Positions 20,453 to 32,340 of a DNA stretch of 64,000 nucleotides are shown here, in pieces (position 1 is the first letter of the stretch; the number at the start of each line of letters is the position of its first letter). A program made the position numbers and the translations under genes. The stretch is from Choristoneura fumiferana. Lineage: Eukaryota > Arthropoda > Insecta > Lepidoptera > Tortricidae. The DNA lies in the NCBI RefSeq assembly GCF_025370935.1, contig NC_133489.1:23131535-23195534 (forward strand), in the 5' to 3' direction. Under the pieces are notes generated by a model that made no database searches, had not been told where the DNA came from, and saw only the letters and a list, made by a program, of their open reading frames with translations.

Positions 20453-23003
20453 CTGAAACATAGTTATTGTGATCAATCCAGATAAACGAGAAATTATAAA
20501 CAAACCAGTCATGAAAAAATAACTCGTATCCTAAGTTCCAATGAAGCTAACAATAATTTTGACCCATGAACAAGAAAGTTAAGAAGAGATAACCTACACC
20601 TCATTGGCCAAGGCGCCAACAGCACCAAAGGCAACTAGGTAAGTAGGTAATTATTATTAATTTACTGATCAATACAAAATAAAATTTATTGTTCTCCGTT
20701 AGTACGTACTTAAGTATATCTGAGCCAAAAAACTAAAGAACGTAATGGCGAGCATACAAGTTATGTTTAATCACGGACATAAAGGAAATAAACATCCCTA
20801 TCCATCTATGTCATACCTAGCAGACACTGCTCAAGGAAAAAAACATTTTATTATGAGGCAGTATCGCGTTGCTGTTTTTTTTTTTTTTATTATGACAAGG
20901 AGGAAAACGAACGATTTTTTGTATTTTTTTTTCTGTAATTGTATAATAGAGTTTTTAAGTATTTTATTTGTAATTATATTATTATAAAAAATGACTTCCT
21001 GCCAAGTTTCTTGCGGCGCATTCTTTTTGGCAATGATGGTCTTTCCGAAAGCGCTGGTAGTTTAAAAAATGACGTGTAAAAAGTGCCCATTGCGGCCTAT
21101 TTGGGTAATTATTTGAGGTGTAAGAGAAATGTTACAGAAATAAAAACACACATTTTGATGTGGTCTGTTTTATTTTGAACATAAGGATAGGTACCGATAA
21201 TATGCTTTATATTATAAGAGATCGATAAAGTTTATTTTGGTTAAAAAAAGCAAAAATCCAATTTTAACGGTAACGAAAATGAGCATCGAGACCACGAAAA
21301 AGAACATTTTGTTTATTTTAAAATCTTATAATTGTACTATTTGAATGAAAATCCGATCATAATGAGAAAACGAATAAGCATTATTTAATTAATCAGGTAT
21401 CAACAGAAATAGACAATCGATATCTATATAAAAAAAAAAATTAAAACTTGACCACGAAAATGACGACTTCAAATTGTCATTTTTGTAACCTTTTAAATAC
21501 TATCTAGAAATTACTTAATTAAAGTAAGATTAATAACTTCAACTCACAAACCAAAACAGTTTTCAATACCTTCCCCCGTGCAGGTCTACGGTAAACTAGA
21601 ACGAAATTATGTTACAACGAAACAACACAACAAAAATGCTCCTCTAAATGACGAAGTTTTCTTTTAATATTTAGATATATACATTTCACACGTACATTCA
21701 GGGCAAAATAATTCTTGAACCTCTCGCCAGTTAACAAAATTGGCGACGCACTGGTCATAATTCCTATAACCACACCTGGAGCAAATGTTGTTGACGGTCA
21801 ACCATTCTTCGTTTAAATCAATTAAATCAATAACGGCATAAACGATTACACTGTAAAAAGCAGAAAATTCTATAAAAAGTGTTCTGTATTTTTTCTACTT
21901 GTAGGGAAAATCATCTTTTCGTGGTCTTTAATCAGTTTCGTGGCCCATAGGACCACGAAAATGATGACCACGAAATTGAAAAGCTCTTACTTTCGCGGCT
22001 CTGCAGTAAATATCCTAAAGGTTTGAAGCAAATGAAATCAATATTGAATAACTTAACTGCAAATGACACAGCACCAGTAAAACATTATATACCAAGTCGC
22101 AACCGTAACGAAAATGACGCTCGATCTTTGACGCAAATCTAACTGAACCTTTATTACATTAATTATAGATAAATAATTATGACTTGCGATAAACATTATA
22201 CGTTATATTGACGCAGTCTTATTTTCAAAGTTGCTTATAGTTAAAAAGGATTTACAGGAGTTTGACCTCTTTTTTTTGTTTAAAATATACTTAATAAGTG
22301 TGGCTACGAAAATGATGGTGTATTTTGGAACAACGGGAAATGTAGAAAAAAATAGTCTTATCAATGTCGTAATTTTTTTATGTTTGCATGCATGGTATAT
22401 CATATTATGAACATTCAATCCATGTTTTAAACAGCAAGTTTTTCTATACCTTGTATTTTTTACAATACTACAAAGTAATCAGGGATAATCCGAACCTGAC
22501 CACGTAACTGACTTTTGTGCAGAAAATTTAAGTTATTGTGGAAAAAAAGATAAAATAGAATAAAATGTATTTACCACAAGTTTCAGTGATAATATCCTAA
22601 GCAACTTAAAAACAATAGTAACCCATTTACTGAATAAATCATTTGAATTTGAATTTGAATTTGAACAAGTGGACGTCTGATGGGAAATGAACACCATGCC
22701 CATGAGCACCAACTGTTACTCACGGAGAGTCATTGGTCCGTTGCCAGCCTTTTGAGACAGTATAAGCCTTTTTCTTGAAAGCCCGATTTCATAGTTGTCA
22801 GGAAGCCATACTGACGGAAGTTGATTCCACAATTTCACTGTACGTGGCAGGAAGTGACGTCGATGAAATTTAGACTTTCGGCGGGAGGTGCGATGGTGGA
22901 ATTTCGCAGCAGGTAGCAGATCAAATAATTCTTTGGAGCTATCTCTAATTTAGGAAAAAACTAAACTGTTTTTGGCATTCCAAGGGGATAGAGTCTGTCG
23001 TAC
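20453..23003 (-). other. 2.5 kb AT-rich intron with a recurring CCACGAAAATGA word
   Basis: No gene is visible. A repeat-tail copy lies at 20995-21115. Between about 21268 and 22505 the word ACCACGAAAATGA or close variants recurs at least seven times. At 22645-22665 TTTGAA repeats mark a LINE 3' end. Confidence 0.55.
22636..22960 (-). mobile_element. LINE 3'-end remnant
   Basis: A (TTTGAA) run is followed by a moderately GC-rich block ('tgttactcacggagagtcatt', 'cttgaaagcccgatttcatag') that has no open frame but looks like repeat DNA. The family was not identified. Confidence 0.4.
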
Positions 23004-23156
23004 CATCTTCTTCGGTCATGCAGTAGACCGGCGGGCTGCGGCGGCCATCACCGGCGTTGGTGAACGCAAGCACTTGCACCGAGTAGTTGGTGTACTTGTG
23101 CAGCGTGTGCAGATACGTGTCTGTCGTCGTCACGCGCTTCACCTCGCCCACGTCCG
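23004..23156 (-). CDS. Dscam-like: Dscam-like exon: FN3-3, second part
   Basis: 153 bp, acceptor TTCAG, donor GTACGA, phase 1 to 1. LHTLHKYTNYSVQVLAFTNA and GDGRRSPPVYCMTEED, closely like Dscam FN3-3. Confidence 0.95.
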
Positions 23157-23722
23157 CTGAAACGGAAAACATTTCACTTATAAGGTAAAGATTATGATTG
23201 ATCGATATCGTGAAGTCGGTGATTTAAGCTGCCAAATACTCTGGAATGTAAATTTAGCAGATGATGGTATGCGTTACCTTTTGATACCAAGATATTTTTC
23301 ACACACGTCAGTGCTGCCTCTGTTAAGTTACTCGTATGCATAGTTGGCTGCTAAATTGACGAGAGACCTAAAAGTCCAGTCATTTAAATAATTGATGATT
23401 AAAGAGCTCTTTTGCGGGTATCCATATCAATGAACCTACGCCCTCGATTCCCAAGCGCCCTTCATAGATACGAGTGGCAGAAAAGGAGTCCTTTGTCTAG
23501 CTCTAGGATGCCTACTGTTTTTACGCCACAGGCGTCGTAAAAGGCGACTAAGGGACCTGATGAGAAAGCGCCCTCTATTGCCAACTATAATAATAATAAT
23601 AAAAGTCATCATGAAGGTTCTATTCCTCAACTGGTGACTACGACCACTCTGAAAAAATGTAGTAAGTAGAGACTTAAAAGAAAGGTACTGCAATGGAGTG
23701 GAACTTGAAATCTAGAACATAC

Positions 23723-23869
23723 CGTGGTCGCTGGTGAGGGGCGAGTACATGACTTTGTACCCTTGTATGAGACCACCGTGTTGTCCCAGAGGCGGTGGAC
23801 TCCACACCACCTTCATACTTGAGGATGATAGCGGCGAACACGCCACACGCGTCGGGTGAGATTCAGGAA
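23723..23869 (-). CDS. Dscam-like: Dscam-like exon: FN3-3, first part
   Basis: 147 bp, acceptor TACAG, donor GTATGT, phase 1 to 1. VPESHPTRVACSPLSSSSM, then KVVWSPPPLGQHGGLIQGYK. Confidence 0.95.
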
Positions 23870-24009
23870 CTGTAGGCGACATTTGAATTTACTAAAGAGT
23901 CTTTTAAATAAAAATAACCAACAGCACACTGCAGCACAATACCAGAATTGGAAACCTTCCAATATTAAAAGCCCTGGCATCCATATACAACACGTGGTGA
24001 CAATCTGAC

Positions 24010-24158
24010 CTCCCTCCAAGGTGGTGGCGGCGACTGGCGGGGAGGGCGGGCCGGCGGCGACGCCGTTGAACGCGCGCACGCGCACCTCGTAGCGCGTGAA
24101 CTTGCGCAGCGCCGACAGGCTGAGCTCTGTTGCTGACCAGCCGTTCACGGTCAGCGTC
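24010..24158 (-). CDS. Dscam-like: Dscam-like exon: FN3-2, second part
   Basis: 149 bp, acceptor TCCAG, donor GTCAGA, phase 2 to 1. LSLSALRKFTRYEVRVRAFN followed by AGPPSPPVAATTLEG. Confidence 0.95.
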
Positions 24159-24660
24159 CTGGACAACATAAACTAGGTTAGGACATTTTGTTACTTTTGT
24201 TTTAAAACTGGTTGTTTATCAATGAACCTATCGAAATTATTTTTTGGTTGGTACTTCAATTTTGGTCCTACCTACTTAAAAGAAACAGTACAAAACATGA
24301 CACCCCCAAATAAATTATTTCAAGTCGGTTCTGTTCCCTTTGTTAAAAATATTTGCATTTGCATTGACAACACAATATATATTATTATCACATTCGGCAA
24401 AACTAGGTTCCGGAAATAACGCTATGAAAGGACTAAGGCTAAGGATATTTATTATTAATGAATTGGTGTTTGCACAAAATAAGTAATATTACTGGACGAT
24501 CGTTCGTACTTAGTTAACATTTTGGTAGAACCACTATTTGGTGCGATTTCAATTCTATATGGTGCAGCCAAGCAGTATAATTTCTAGAACCAATGACGGA
24601 AATGATGAAAACAGACCATTGCGCGTTGGACGGCTGCTCCGACAATCCTAATTGAATTAC

Positions 24661-24829
24661 CTAGTGGAGTTCCTGAGAGGCCCACCGCCCGGGCTAATCT
24701 CTGTGCAAGACACGGTGTAGCCGAGCAGCTCCCCGTGCCAAGCCTCGCGCGGCGGCGGCCGCCACGCCACGTGCAGCTCGCCCGGCCCGCCCGCTGTCAC
24801 GTGCACGTTCGATGGCGGCTCTGACGGAG
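24661..24829 (-). CDS. Dscam-like: Dscam-like exon: FN3-2, first part
   Basis: 169 bp, acceptor TATAG, donor GTAATT, phase 1 to 2. APSEPPSNVHV, then LHVAWRPPPREAWHGELLGY, where the WxxPP and GEILGY-type motifs match Dscam FN3-2. Confidence 0.95.
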
Positions 24830-25258
24830 CTATAGATGAAGTGTATCTTGAACTGATCGATTATCATTGGAAGCTATTGAGATAGGTTTTAATTTGAGAT
24901 CTTACTGCGTTTAGTGGGTATTTCAATGACCAGGATTAAAAAGACCAAATCATTGGGGTTTGCAATGCCATTATCATGTTTTTTTTCAAGTAACTTTCAT
25001 TGCAATGCTATTAAAACTGTTTTCCATGGCAAACAAGTGGACTTCGTTGTTATGCCCAAGTGATAAGTATAAGATAACCCAAGCCACAACTCTTTGTTGC
25101 TCACCAAAAGAAGAGAAGCTTCCCCAAATAATAGTAAAATGCATAAAATAATAAATACTTGCTATCTTCTTCTAATGAAAAAAAAGTTCAAGGAACACTG
25201 TGTCTCTAGTAAAGGATCAGAGGAAGAAGATGATGCCAGTAAAGTATTAAATACGTAC

Positions 25259-25404
25259 CTTCTTCTTGTGTCTTAACAACTACGGGCTCTGTGTAGGTGC
25301 TCCGATCAATTTGATTGACCGCAGCGAGCCGGATCATATAGGCAGTGTGTGGCTTTAAACCACTCAACAGCGCTTCGTAGTGGATGTCTCCCTTTTTTGT
25401 TAGC
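25259..25404 (-). CDS. Dscam-like: Dscam-like exon: FN3-1, second part
   Basis: 146 bp, acceptor CTCAG, donor GTACGT, phase 2 to 1. LLSGLKPHTAYMIRLAAVN is the E-F loop and F strand of the FN3 fold. Confidence 0.95.
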
Positions 25405-25879
25405 CTGAGAAATTAAAGTTAAAATTGGTACAAATAAGTCCGTCAATTGGCATCATAAGGACAGAAACTGCACGATTTTGTTACAATGGCTCTTTTCTCT
25501 CACAAGTTGACAGAAGTAGACCGGGTCTTTTTATCAGAGTATCTCACGATACGGACTGCTAAGACCAAAATATATCGCTTGCGTCTGCGTTGCATTTCCT
25601 AAACGCTACAATTTTACCGTATCTAAATCTAGGGTGAATAAAAATTTACTAGATAGGTACCTTAGTGTGTTTAAATGATTTCTTGCGCTACTATTTATAT
25701 TTAATGAATTGTCCTGGACATCTAAATAGTGAATACCCTGCGTCTGTGTTCCCTGATCGCTACAATCTGGCCGTCTTCAAATCTAGGCTGAATGGTCATT
25801 TATTGGGCAAGCGTGCTCCATCTTAGCCCACATCTTCGTTAACCATCAGGCGTGATTGTGGTCAAACGCTGGCTTTATC

Positions 25880-26050
25880 CTACTAATATTATTAATGTGC
25901 AAGTTTGTGAAGATGTTTGGATTTTTGTTACTCAATCACGTCTAAACCGCTAAACCGATTTAGATGAAATATCGGTATAAAGATAGTTTTTATCCCGGAA
26001 ATTTTCACAGTTCCCGCAGGATAGCAATAAAAGAATAGTCGCGGGCAATA
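25880..26050 (+). mobile_element. Helitron-like repeat, short copy
   Basis: Begins TCCTACTAATATTATTAATG and runs through 'aaaccgctaaaccgattt' to 'gtcgcgggcaata', the same start and end words as the longer copies at 48-51 kb. Confidence 0.6.
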
Positions 26051-26108
26051 GGCTGGTATAAAAATAAAATCTTAAACTAGTATGTAACAGATGAGTTCAA
26101 TTACTAAC

Positions 26109-26328
26109 GCAATTTGATTCTGCTGGGAGCTCCCATGCACGGATACATTGACAGTGACAGCGGCATGCCACTGGTCGACGCGCACGGCGCCCACCGCGCT
26201 CAGAGTGCAGTGCTGCACTGTGTAGGCCATCAGCGGCGAGTTGCCGTCGAAGCCCTGGCTCCAGGAGAGACGCACTGCACGGCTCAGGATCTCCGTCACT
26301 GACAGTGAGTGGGGCGAGTCGGGTTTCT
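26109..26328 (-). CDS. Dscam-like: Dscam-like exon: FN3-1, first part
   Basis: 220 bp, acceptor TTTAG, donor GTTAGT, phase 1 to 2. Reads EKPDSPHSLSVTEILSRAV, then RLSWSQGFDGNSPLMAYTV, the conserved first Dscam fibronectin domain after Ig9. Confidence 0.95.
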
Positions 26329-26423
26329 CTAAAAACGTATTGGAGTGTTTATCAAATATGTCAAGGGTCAGAAAAACAACGAATATGATATCTATCAGAA
26401 TGTGGAGGTCCCCGGAAACTTAC

Positions 26424-26572
26424 CTTGGACGGAAAGATAAATATAATGGTCGCTGTGGCCGTACGCATTGACGGCTTGGCACTTGTAGACACCAGAGTCC
26501 TGTCTGTCGGCTCTGCTGACATATAACTGGGACCTTAAACCACTATCAGTCTTTGCTTCGGAGACACTTAGC
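26424..26572 (-). CDS. Dscam-like: Dscam-like exon: Ig9, second half
   Basis: 149 bp, acceptor TCCAG, donor GTAAGT, phase 2 to 1. RQDSGVYKCQAVNAYGH carries the second cysteine; it ends YIYLSVQ. Confidence 0.95.
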
Positions 26573-26869
26573 CTGGAAACAAATGAGCATATTTATTTTG
26601 TTTATATTATGCCAAATTCAGACAGGACAATTGACAGGTGTAATATCGCTAAATGGCCAGGTCAAGTCAGGTTGATCTTACAGTCTTGCTTGCGATTGAC
26701 TCATTTCGTTATTTTAAACAATCATAAAAGGAAAATTTGTTAAAGTTGTCAAAACAGACCTGTTCATTATTAGCAATTACTTCACTCAACGAAATCTATA
26801 ATCTTGAAGATTTTGCACCCTATAGCCGCAGGAGATGCAGATTAAAATTCCGCCTTAAGCAGCCATTTT

Positions 26870-26960
26870 ATTTTATTTTAACGTCCCTTTGTTGGGCACA
26901 CCTCTCTCAATGAATGACAAAGGCTTGGCAGTTGTTCCCACACGGACCCAGGATCTACAT
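26870..26960 (-). mobile_element. SINE fragment
   Basis: 'gttgggcacacctctctcaa', 'gcagttgttcccac' and 'acggacccag' match the body of the tRNA-derived SINE. It abuts the Ig9 exon donor at 26966. Further fragments lie at about 32020-32120 and 34735-34865. Confidence 0.55.
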
Positions 26961-26965
26961 CTTAC

Positions 26966-27110
26966 CTATAAGTATTAAGATCTAGATGGTTCATGTTGTG
27001 CGACCACTGCACGCGGATGGGGTTGTCTCCGCGCACGTCGCAGAGCAGCGTCGCGGGCGCATCGCGGCGCGCCGTCATGTTGTGTGACGTCAACTCGAAC
27101 CGCGCTGGCT
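26966..27110 (-). CDS. Dscam-like: Dscam-like exon: Ig9, first half
   Basis: 145 bp, acceptor TCCAG, donor GTAAGA, phase 1 to 2. Starts EPARFELTSHNMTARRDAPA, with cysteine in LLCDVRGDNPI and tryptophan in VQWSHN. Confidence 0.95.
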
Positions 27111-27427
27111 CTGGAAGACGACAATTGAACATAGTAAAATCTTGCATTATCATGATAGATAAGGATAAGAATTTACCTAATAATTTTAACTCTGTACCTG
27201 ATCAACATCATTTTTAAAGAGGTCACCAAATATATCTACGTCAACTTCAAAAACAGTTACAGGGGTGTGAAATGACGAAATGGCATTCGAAATGGTTAAT
27301 GTAAATATAATAACTGCAGTGCAGTGTCGTCCAGTAACTGCAGTGCACTGATAAGGAATCCTTATAGGATAAGTTTGTTGTCCATCCATTCGCGATCAAG
27401 ACCCTTTTTCTCGGGAGAGTATTTCAT

Positions 27428-27565
27428 CATCATCATCATGTCAGCAGAAAGACGTCCACTGCTGGACATAGGCCTCCCCCAAGGATCTCCACTCAGACCG
27501 GTCTTGTGCTTTCCGCATCCACCGCGATCCCGCGATCTTAACCAGGTCGTTTGCTCCATCTTGTT
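27428..27565 (-). mobile_element. RTE-type LINE 3' fragment
   Basis: CATCATCATCATGTCAGC, then 'gacgtccactgctggacat' and 'aaccaggtcg': the complement of the RTE C-terminal coding end and tail. Broken frames only. Confidence 0.7.
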
Positions 27566-27683
27566 GGATGATGAGTATTTAACGTAGCGAAACTTTGTCC
27601 ATGCCCCAGGGGGCCCTCCTTTCTTCGGTTGTTCGTATGCCACTCGTTGAGTGTATAAAGCATTATGCTTACTATGCACTTAC

Positions 27684-27860
27684 CGTTGATATCAACCTTA
27701 ATGGTCTTAGACAGCGGCGACCCGACGCCGTTCTCGGCTTTGCACAAATACTGCCCCTCGTCGTAGGGCAGCGCCGACTCTATCCACAGAGTCCCATTGG
27801 AGTAGAACTGGAAGCGCCCGCCGAGGTTCACTATGGGGATGAAATCTGAAGACGCAGCTC
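27684..27860 (-). CDS. Dscam-like: Dscam-like exon: Ig8, second half
   Basis: 177 bp, acceptor CACAG, donor GTAAGT, phase 1 to 1. Contains NGTLWIESALPYDEGQYLC with the second cysteine and ends SKTIKVDIN. Confidence 0.95.
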
Positions 27861-28390
27861 CTGTGAATAAAACGTTGATTGCATTGATGTTGCATCAAAA
27901 TTGGCAATCAGTGTGTTTTGACTCTAATCCAGTTTTGGCCAGAGAGTCTTTTTGCTCTAAAGTCTAAATAATAATAACAATGAAGTCGGTTAAAAAAAAG
28001 ATACCAAAGTGTCGACCTAGGTATTTTTAAAATAAAACCATGGTCTTAACTTGAACGTACAATAAAGTTTTATCAGATGTATCCTCGGTCTCTAGAAAGG
28101 GACATATTAGTCGGTAAAGATCACAAGAAGCCATTCGCTGCAGGTAGAATAAAATTGATTATCGTACAACTGTATTGAGAAAGTGTAAGGTTGCGTTTAC
28201 ACCAGAGATGTAAGTACGAGGATGCCGCTCAGCTGTTTCCTCTAGAGCTGCGTTGTGCGAGGATAGATAAATGAAATGTTTCTAGAAAAACACATTTCTC
28301 GCAACACATCCTCGCTCAACTCTGAAGGAAACGTAGCCTAATTCTAGCAGTGGACGTCTTCCGGCTGATATGATGATGATGATGACCTAC

Positions 28391-28510
28391 CTCTCTGCTT
28401 CATCCACGTGACTTGTGGGCTGGGAGAGCCAGTCGTCTGGCAGTGCAGCGCCACGGATTCTCCCGCCAACACCGCCTCATCTTTCGGCTCTGTTATCCAC
28501 TTTGGAGACA
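28391..28510 (-). CDS. Dscam-like: Dscam-like exon: Ig8, first half
   Basis: 120 bp, acceptor TGCAG, donor GTAGGT, phase 1 to 1. SPKWITEPKDEAVLAGES is followed by VALHCQTTG (cysteine) and QVTWMK (tryptophan). Confidence 0.95.
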
Positions 28511-30181
28511 CTGCAGCGTGCAAGGAAGGTGAGGGCGATACATAACATGAAAAAGAAGGAATGACAATAGACAGAACAGAATGTGGAGCGTTAAATTTTT
28601 AGTATATAAGACAACAGGTGTGACCCTTTGTAATATTAGAAGCTGTCAGAAGAGAAAATGATGAACCCAAGAGTTCTTTTTTGAACATGAAGAGTTCTTA
28701 CCATAAAAAACAGAATTTTGTTGGAAAAAATCCAAACATCAAAGGTAACAGTCCTGGTATTGGACATGAGAATGCCTAGTTGACACCTGTCACCTCTATT
28801 GCTAATGCTATAAAAATTAAAGATGGCAACTACTGGGACAATGACCAGCACTCGGACGTCTACTTTAGTCGCAAATATACAAAAAAATCGTGGACCACTT
28901 TCACTTCAGATGGCTTCATTTGTATGAAAAACAATGCAGTAAAGAAAATTATCAATATTAATAATAACGTTGGTTTGGGATATACAAATATCCTAAACTT
29001 AAAGTACGAAACAAAATATTCAAGAGTTTTTTTTCTTTGGGACCTTCCCTAAGGGATCTCTTAAGACTAAAACAAATTATTTAAAGGAGTCCCCGGAAGG
29101 TTCCAAAGAAAAAAAACTGCTTTTTAAATATTTTGCTTTAATTTTAGTTCTATTTTTTCATGTACTTTTAATAGTTGTTATATTAATTATGATGACATAT
29201 AAACAATCTATGACAACTTACGAGTATTAACATTACAAGAAAGAATTACCTGATCCTGCAGCTTGCAGCTTAAGAAATACTTAATACCAACGCAATAATA
29301 ACAGTAAATAACAGGACAGTAGGTCTGTACATATTTTACATATGCAGATGCAGCCACCTATTTAGGTACTTATTATCACTAAGAAAACACTTACTGGCAG
29401 TGACTCAGACACTTTATGTGAAAGAAAGTAAGGAATATACATTCGACATTTTGATAAAGTTTGGGAAGCACGTCCTTAACATTAGTTGAAGAAAATATTA
29501 ACCAAAGTTTGATTTACAATACCATCCAACAAGGATTGCTTGTAATTATTTTAAAAATTAATGTCGACATCCTCTATCCATTATTTTATTCCAAGTTTCT
29601 AGTTTTACAAGGCTTTTAAAGTTAATAACAGACAAATTACAAAATTAATTATCCTTCAACTTTAAGTAAAAACTTTCAGTCTTCCATTTAAACTTTACTA
29701 TCATAATAAAATGTGTTTTATAAAATTACCCTTTCCTTTAGCCATCTGTAATCCATCGCTGAGCCAAACAAACATAAAGAAAAACTTTATAACCGGCATG
29801 TGATTACTTAAGAAAAAGGTGCATTTTGTGGAGGTGGACTTTAAAACAGTAAAAACAAATATGTTTTATGAACAATCTGACTCTAAAACTATACTCATAG
29901 GTAGCTTATTCAAGGATATGGTTTATCTAACAGACGTGTCGTTAGTACCCATTGCTAAAATCTAACAATGTAACTGCAAAATGGCACGTTGAACTAAAAT
30001 GTAAAAAAATCACAGCGAAGAGTCAGCTTGCTCTAAACAAGGTGGGCGTGTTAAACTAAATGACAAGTGAACATCGCAACTTCTCATTACAAAACTCAGT
30101 GCTCGTTAAGCGTGAGGTGCTCATTGTGCTCGGATGCTCAGGTGCTGTGCTCATGTGAGGTGCTGTGCTCAAAAAGGGTAC
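28511..30181 (-). other. Intron between Ig7 and Ig8 exons
   Basis: AT-rich and without recognisable elements apart from a short RTE tail just left of it (28345-28386). I looked for a second Ig7 half-exon and saw none. Confidence 0.5.
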
Positions 30182-30317
30182 CTTTGACGACCAGCTCAGC
30201 CGTATAATTGACTTTAGCAGCAGAGTTGGACGCGACACAAGTGTAAAGACCGCTGTGCCGAGCGGATACTTCTTTGAATACGAGGTTGCTAAAGAAATCG
30301 GCGCCCCGCTCTTCCAC
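30182..30317 (-). CDS. Dscam-like: Dscam-like exon: Ig7, second half
   Basis: 136 bp, acceptor GCATAG, donor GTACCC (weak), phase 0 to 1. Reads VEERGADFFSNLVFKEV, then HSGLYTCVASNSAAK with the second cysteine. There is little pyrimidine tract before the acceptor. Confidence 0.9.
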
Positions 30318-31239
30318 CTATGCAAGTATAGCTATTGTAATTTGTTTGTAAATTAAATCGTTTTTGTATCTAAGTGTATCTAAGGTACAAGTAACGGATT
30401 TGTTGCCACACTTTAGCGGTCTTTGGGTACTAGCAATAAGAAATACAAAACTATTCGGCAAATTAGGGCCATTACTTCTGCTGCTTATTCTTGTTACTGA
30501 TCTTAGCAACACTTTATTATACGTATACTACTGATTACACCTGCTAAGACAGTGAATCGCAGAGTTGAATCTGTCCTCAGTTACTTAAGTACTACCCTGT
30601 TACTCAGCACCGGTATTTATTTACTTGCTTACAATATTTAAAAGGAATCGAGATCTACTAAACTCTCTACTGCTTCAGCAGATGTAATCAAACCACCATT
30701 ACAGTACGATGAGCAAGGAGCGGAATTTCTCATAGCAAAAATCAAACATCCAAGGGATTGAACATAAGTTTTATCGACTATTCCAGTTATCGATGTTATC
30801 GAATCGACTCTTCGCTTATTATCGCCTTGTATCATTATTCTGTAACATTTGACCTCTTTGATAAGCGACTTTCATCTCCATATTAAAATAAAATAAATCG
30901 CGTCAACGTCACATATTATTATGACATTTATGTCGCTTGAGTTTTTCTAAGTCATTCCCGTGTTATTAAAATGGTAATGGTTAATCCTAAAAGAAATACG
31001 ATTGACAAGAGGATAAAAAAACCTCCCTTACTTATTTACAATGAAGATTCTTCAACGATATACTGCTCTAAATGTAAAGTTAATTTGAAGCAGCTCAAGC
31101 TCTTTATATTTAAATTGTAACTAACTTAAAAAGTGCTATTTTAAAACTACCTATTATTTTCGATAAAACTTATGTTCAATTCCTTTGACGTTTGATTTTT
31201 GCTATGAGAAATTCCGCTCCCTGACAATGAGCCACAAAC
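30318..31239 (-). other. Intron inside Ig7
   Basis: No alternative Ig7 exon, no clear repeats; AT-rich. Confidence 0.5.
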
Positions 31240-31385
31240 CTGTAGAGACGAAGGAATGGGAACATTGTCCTTCAGCCAGGTGAAGTGCACCGGCATATCT
31301 CCTGACGTCACGCTACAGCTGACCTGAGCACGTTTGCCTTCTTGCAAGTTCGCAGAGAAAGAGAAAGGCTCTATTTCTGGAGGAT
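31240..31385 (-). CDS. Dscam-like: Dscam-like exon: Ig7, first half
   Basis: 146 bp, acceptor CACAG, phase 1 to 0. PPEIEPFSFSANLQEG is the typical start of Dscam Ig7; the cysteine is in VSCSVTSG and the tryptophan in FTWLKDN. The donor GTTTGT is non-optimal, but it is the only one that joins in frame to the next exon. In Dscam1 a whole Ig7 is one variable exon; here the domain is split and I see only one copy. Confidence 0.9.
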
Positions 31386-31505
31386 CTGTGAAAATCAGAA
31401 TTGTCTAAAATAGCAACGCTTTCGTTATGATTTTTGAGTCAACCTGGTTATTAACGTGATAAAATAAAATTATTTAAAGAAATTAACTGAAATAAATTAA
31501 CTTAC

Positions 31506-31672
31506 TACTGACGACCAGCTGTAGCTCTCGTCTCGCAATCTCGCCGTGTGGTCCTGTCACAGTGCAAGTATAAGCTCCGGCCAAAGCCGGTTCCACGCGA
31601 GACACACGTAGAGCACCTTCCATGTTGCTGTCCCACTCCACGGCGCTGCCATCCCGTTCCCACTTAACTGAA
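31506..31672 (-). CDS. Dscam-like: Dscam-like exon: Ig6, second part
   Basis: 167 bp, acceptor AACAG, donor GTAAGT, phase 2 to 1. It starts SVKWERDG (core tryptophan) and has LAGAYTCTVTGPHGE with the second cysteine. Confidence 0.95.
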
Positions 31673-31804
31673 CTGTTGGACAATATGGTTTTTTTATTCT
31701 CATAAGAAGGCTGCGCTTTTAAAGCAGAGAGATATTATACCGGAGAAAGAAAAATACCAATTGCACTATTAAAAGCGAGATAAGAGAAGCCAAAAGAGGT
31801 TTAC

Positions 31805-31895
31805 CTGATGGGATATCCGGAGTAAGGACAGTACATCACCAACTCTCGGCCAGCCACGGCTCGTATGGGCCCCACTGATCGGACGTAAGGTGGCC
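31805..31895 (-). CDS. Dscam-like: Dscam-like exon: Ig6, first part
   Basis: A short 91 bp exon, acceptor TACAG, donor GTAAAC, phase 1 to 2. It reads GPPYVRSVGPIRAVAGREL, then VMYCPYSGYPI with the first cysteine. Confidence 0.95.
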
Positions 31896-32188
31896 CTGTA
31901 ATAGATGGTCTATCTTAAAGCCAACGTTTTCGCATTAGGGTGTGTAATTGGGTGAAATGACAAAAAGTAAAAAAAAATGTTACAACATAACTTTAGAATG
32001 TCAGCAATTACTGATCTAATATCAAAGTCATCATCTCGGCCAGTTAAACGTTGGGCAGAAGGCTGCTCTCGGAATAAGAGGGCTTGGGCTATAATTTCCA
32101 CGTAGGCCCAACCAATGTAAAAGTGTCATTAGGTGAGAAATCGCGTTACTGATCAGAAAAACTAAAACAGATAACATGTTTCACTGAC

Positions 32189-32340
32189 CGTAAATGTTAA
32201 GCCTGGAGGTGTGTGATACTTCTCCAAGAGAGTTGGCAGCCCTGCAGGTGTAGAGGCCACCGTCGTCAGACCTGACCGCTGAGATGTTGAGGTAGCTCAC
32301 CACATCGTTAGTCTTAGTCGCAAACTGTTCGACGCTGTAA
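32189..32340 (-). CDS. Dscam-like: Dscam-like exon: Ig5, second half
   Basis: 152 bp, acceptor ATCAG, donor GTCAGT, phase 2 to 1. Contains VVSYLNISAVRSDDGGLYTC with the second Ig cysteine, and ends SRLNIYG. Confidence 0.95.

Noticed and set aside
28511..31239. A hoped-for array of alternative Ig7 exons.
   Set aside because: Apart from the two exons at 30182-30317 and 31240-31385 I saw no Ig-like frame with splice borders in these introns.
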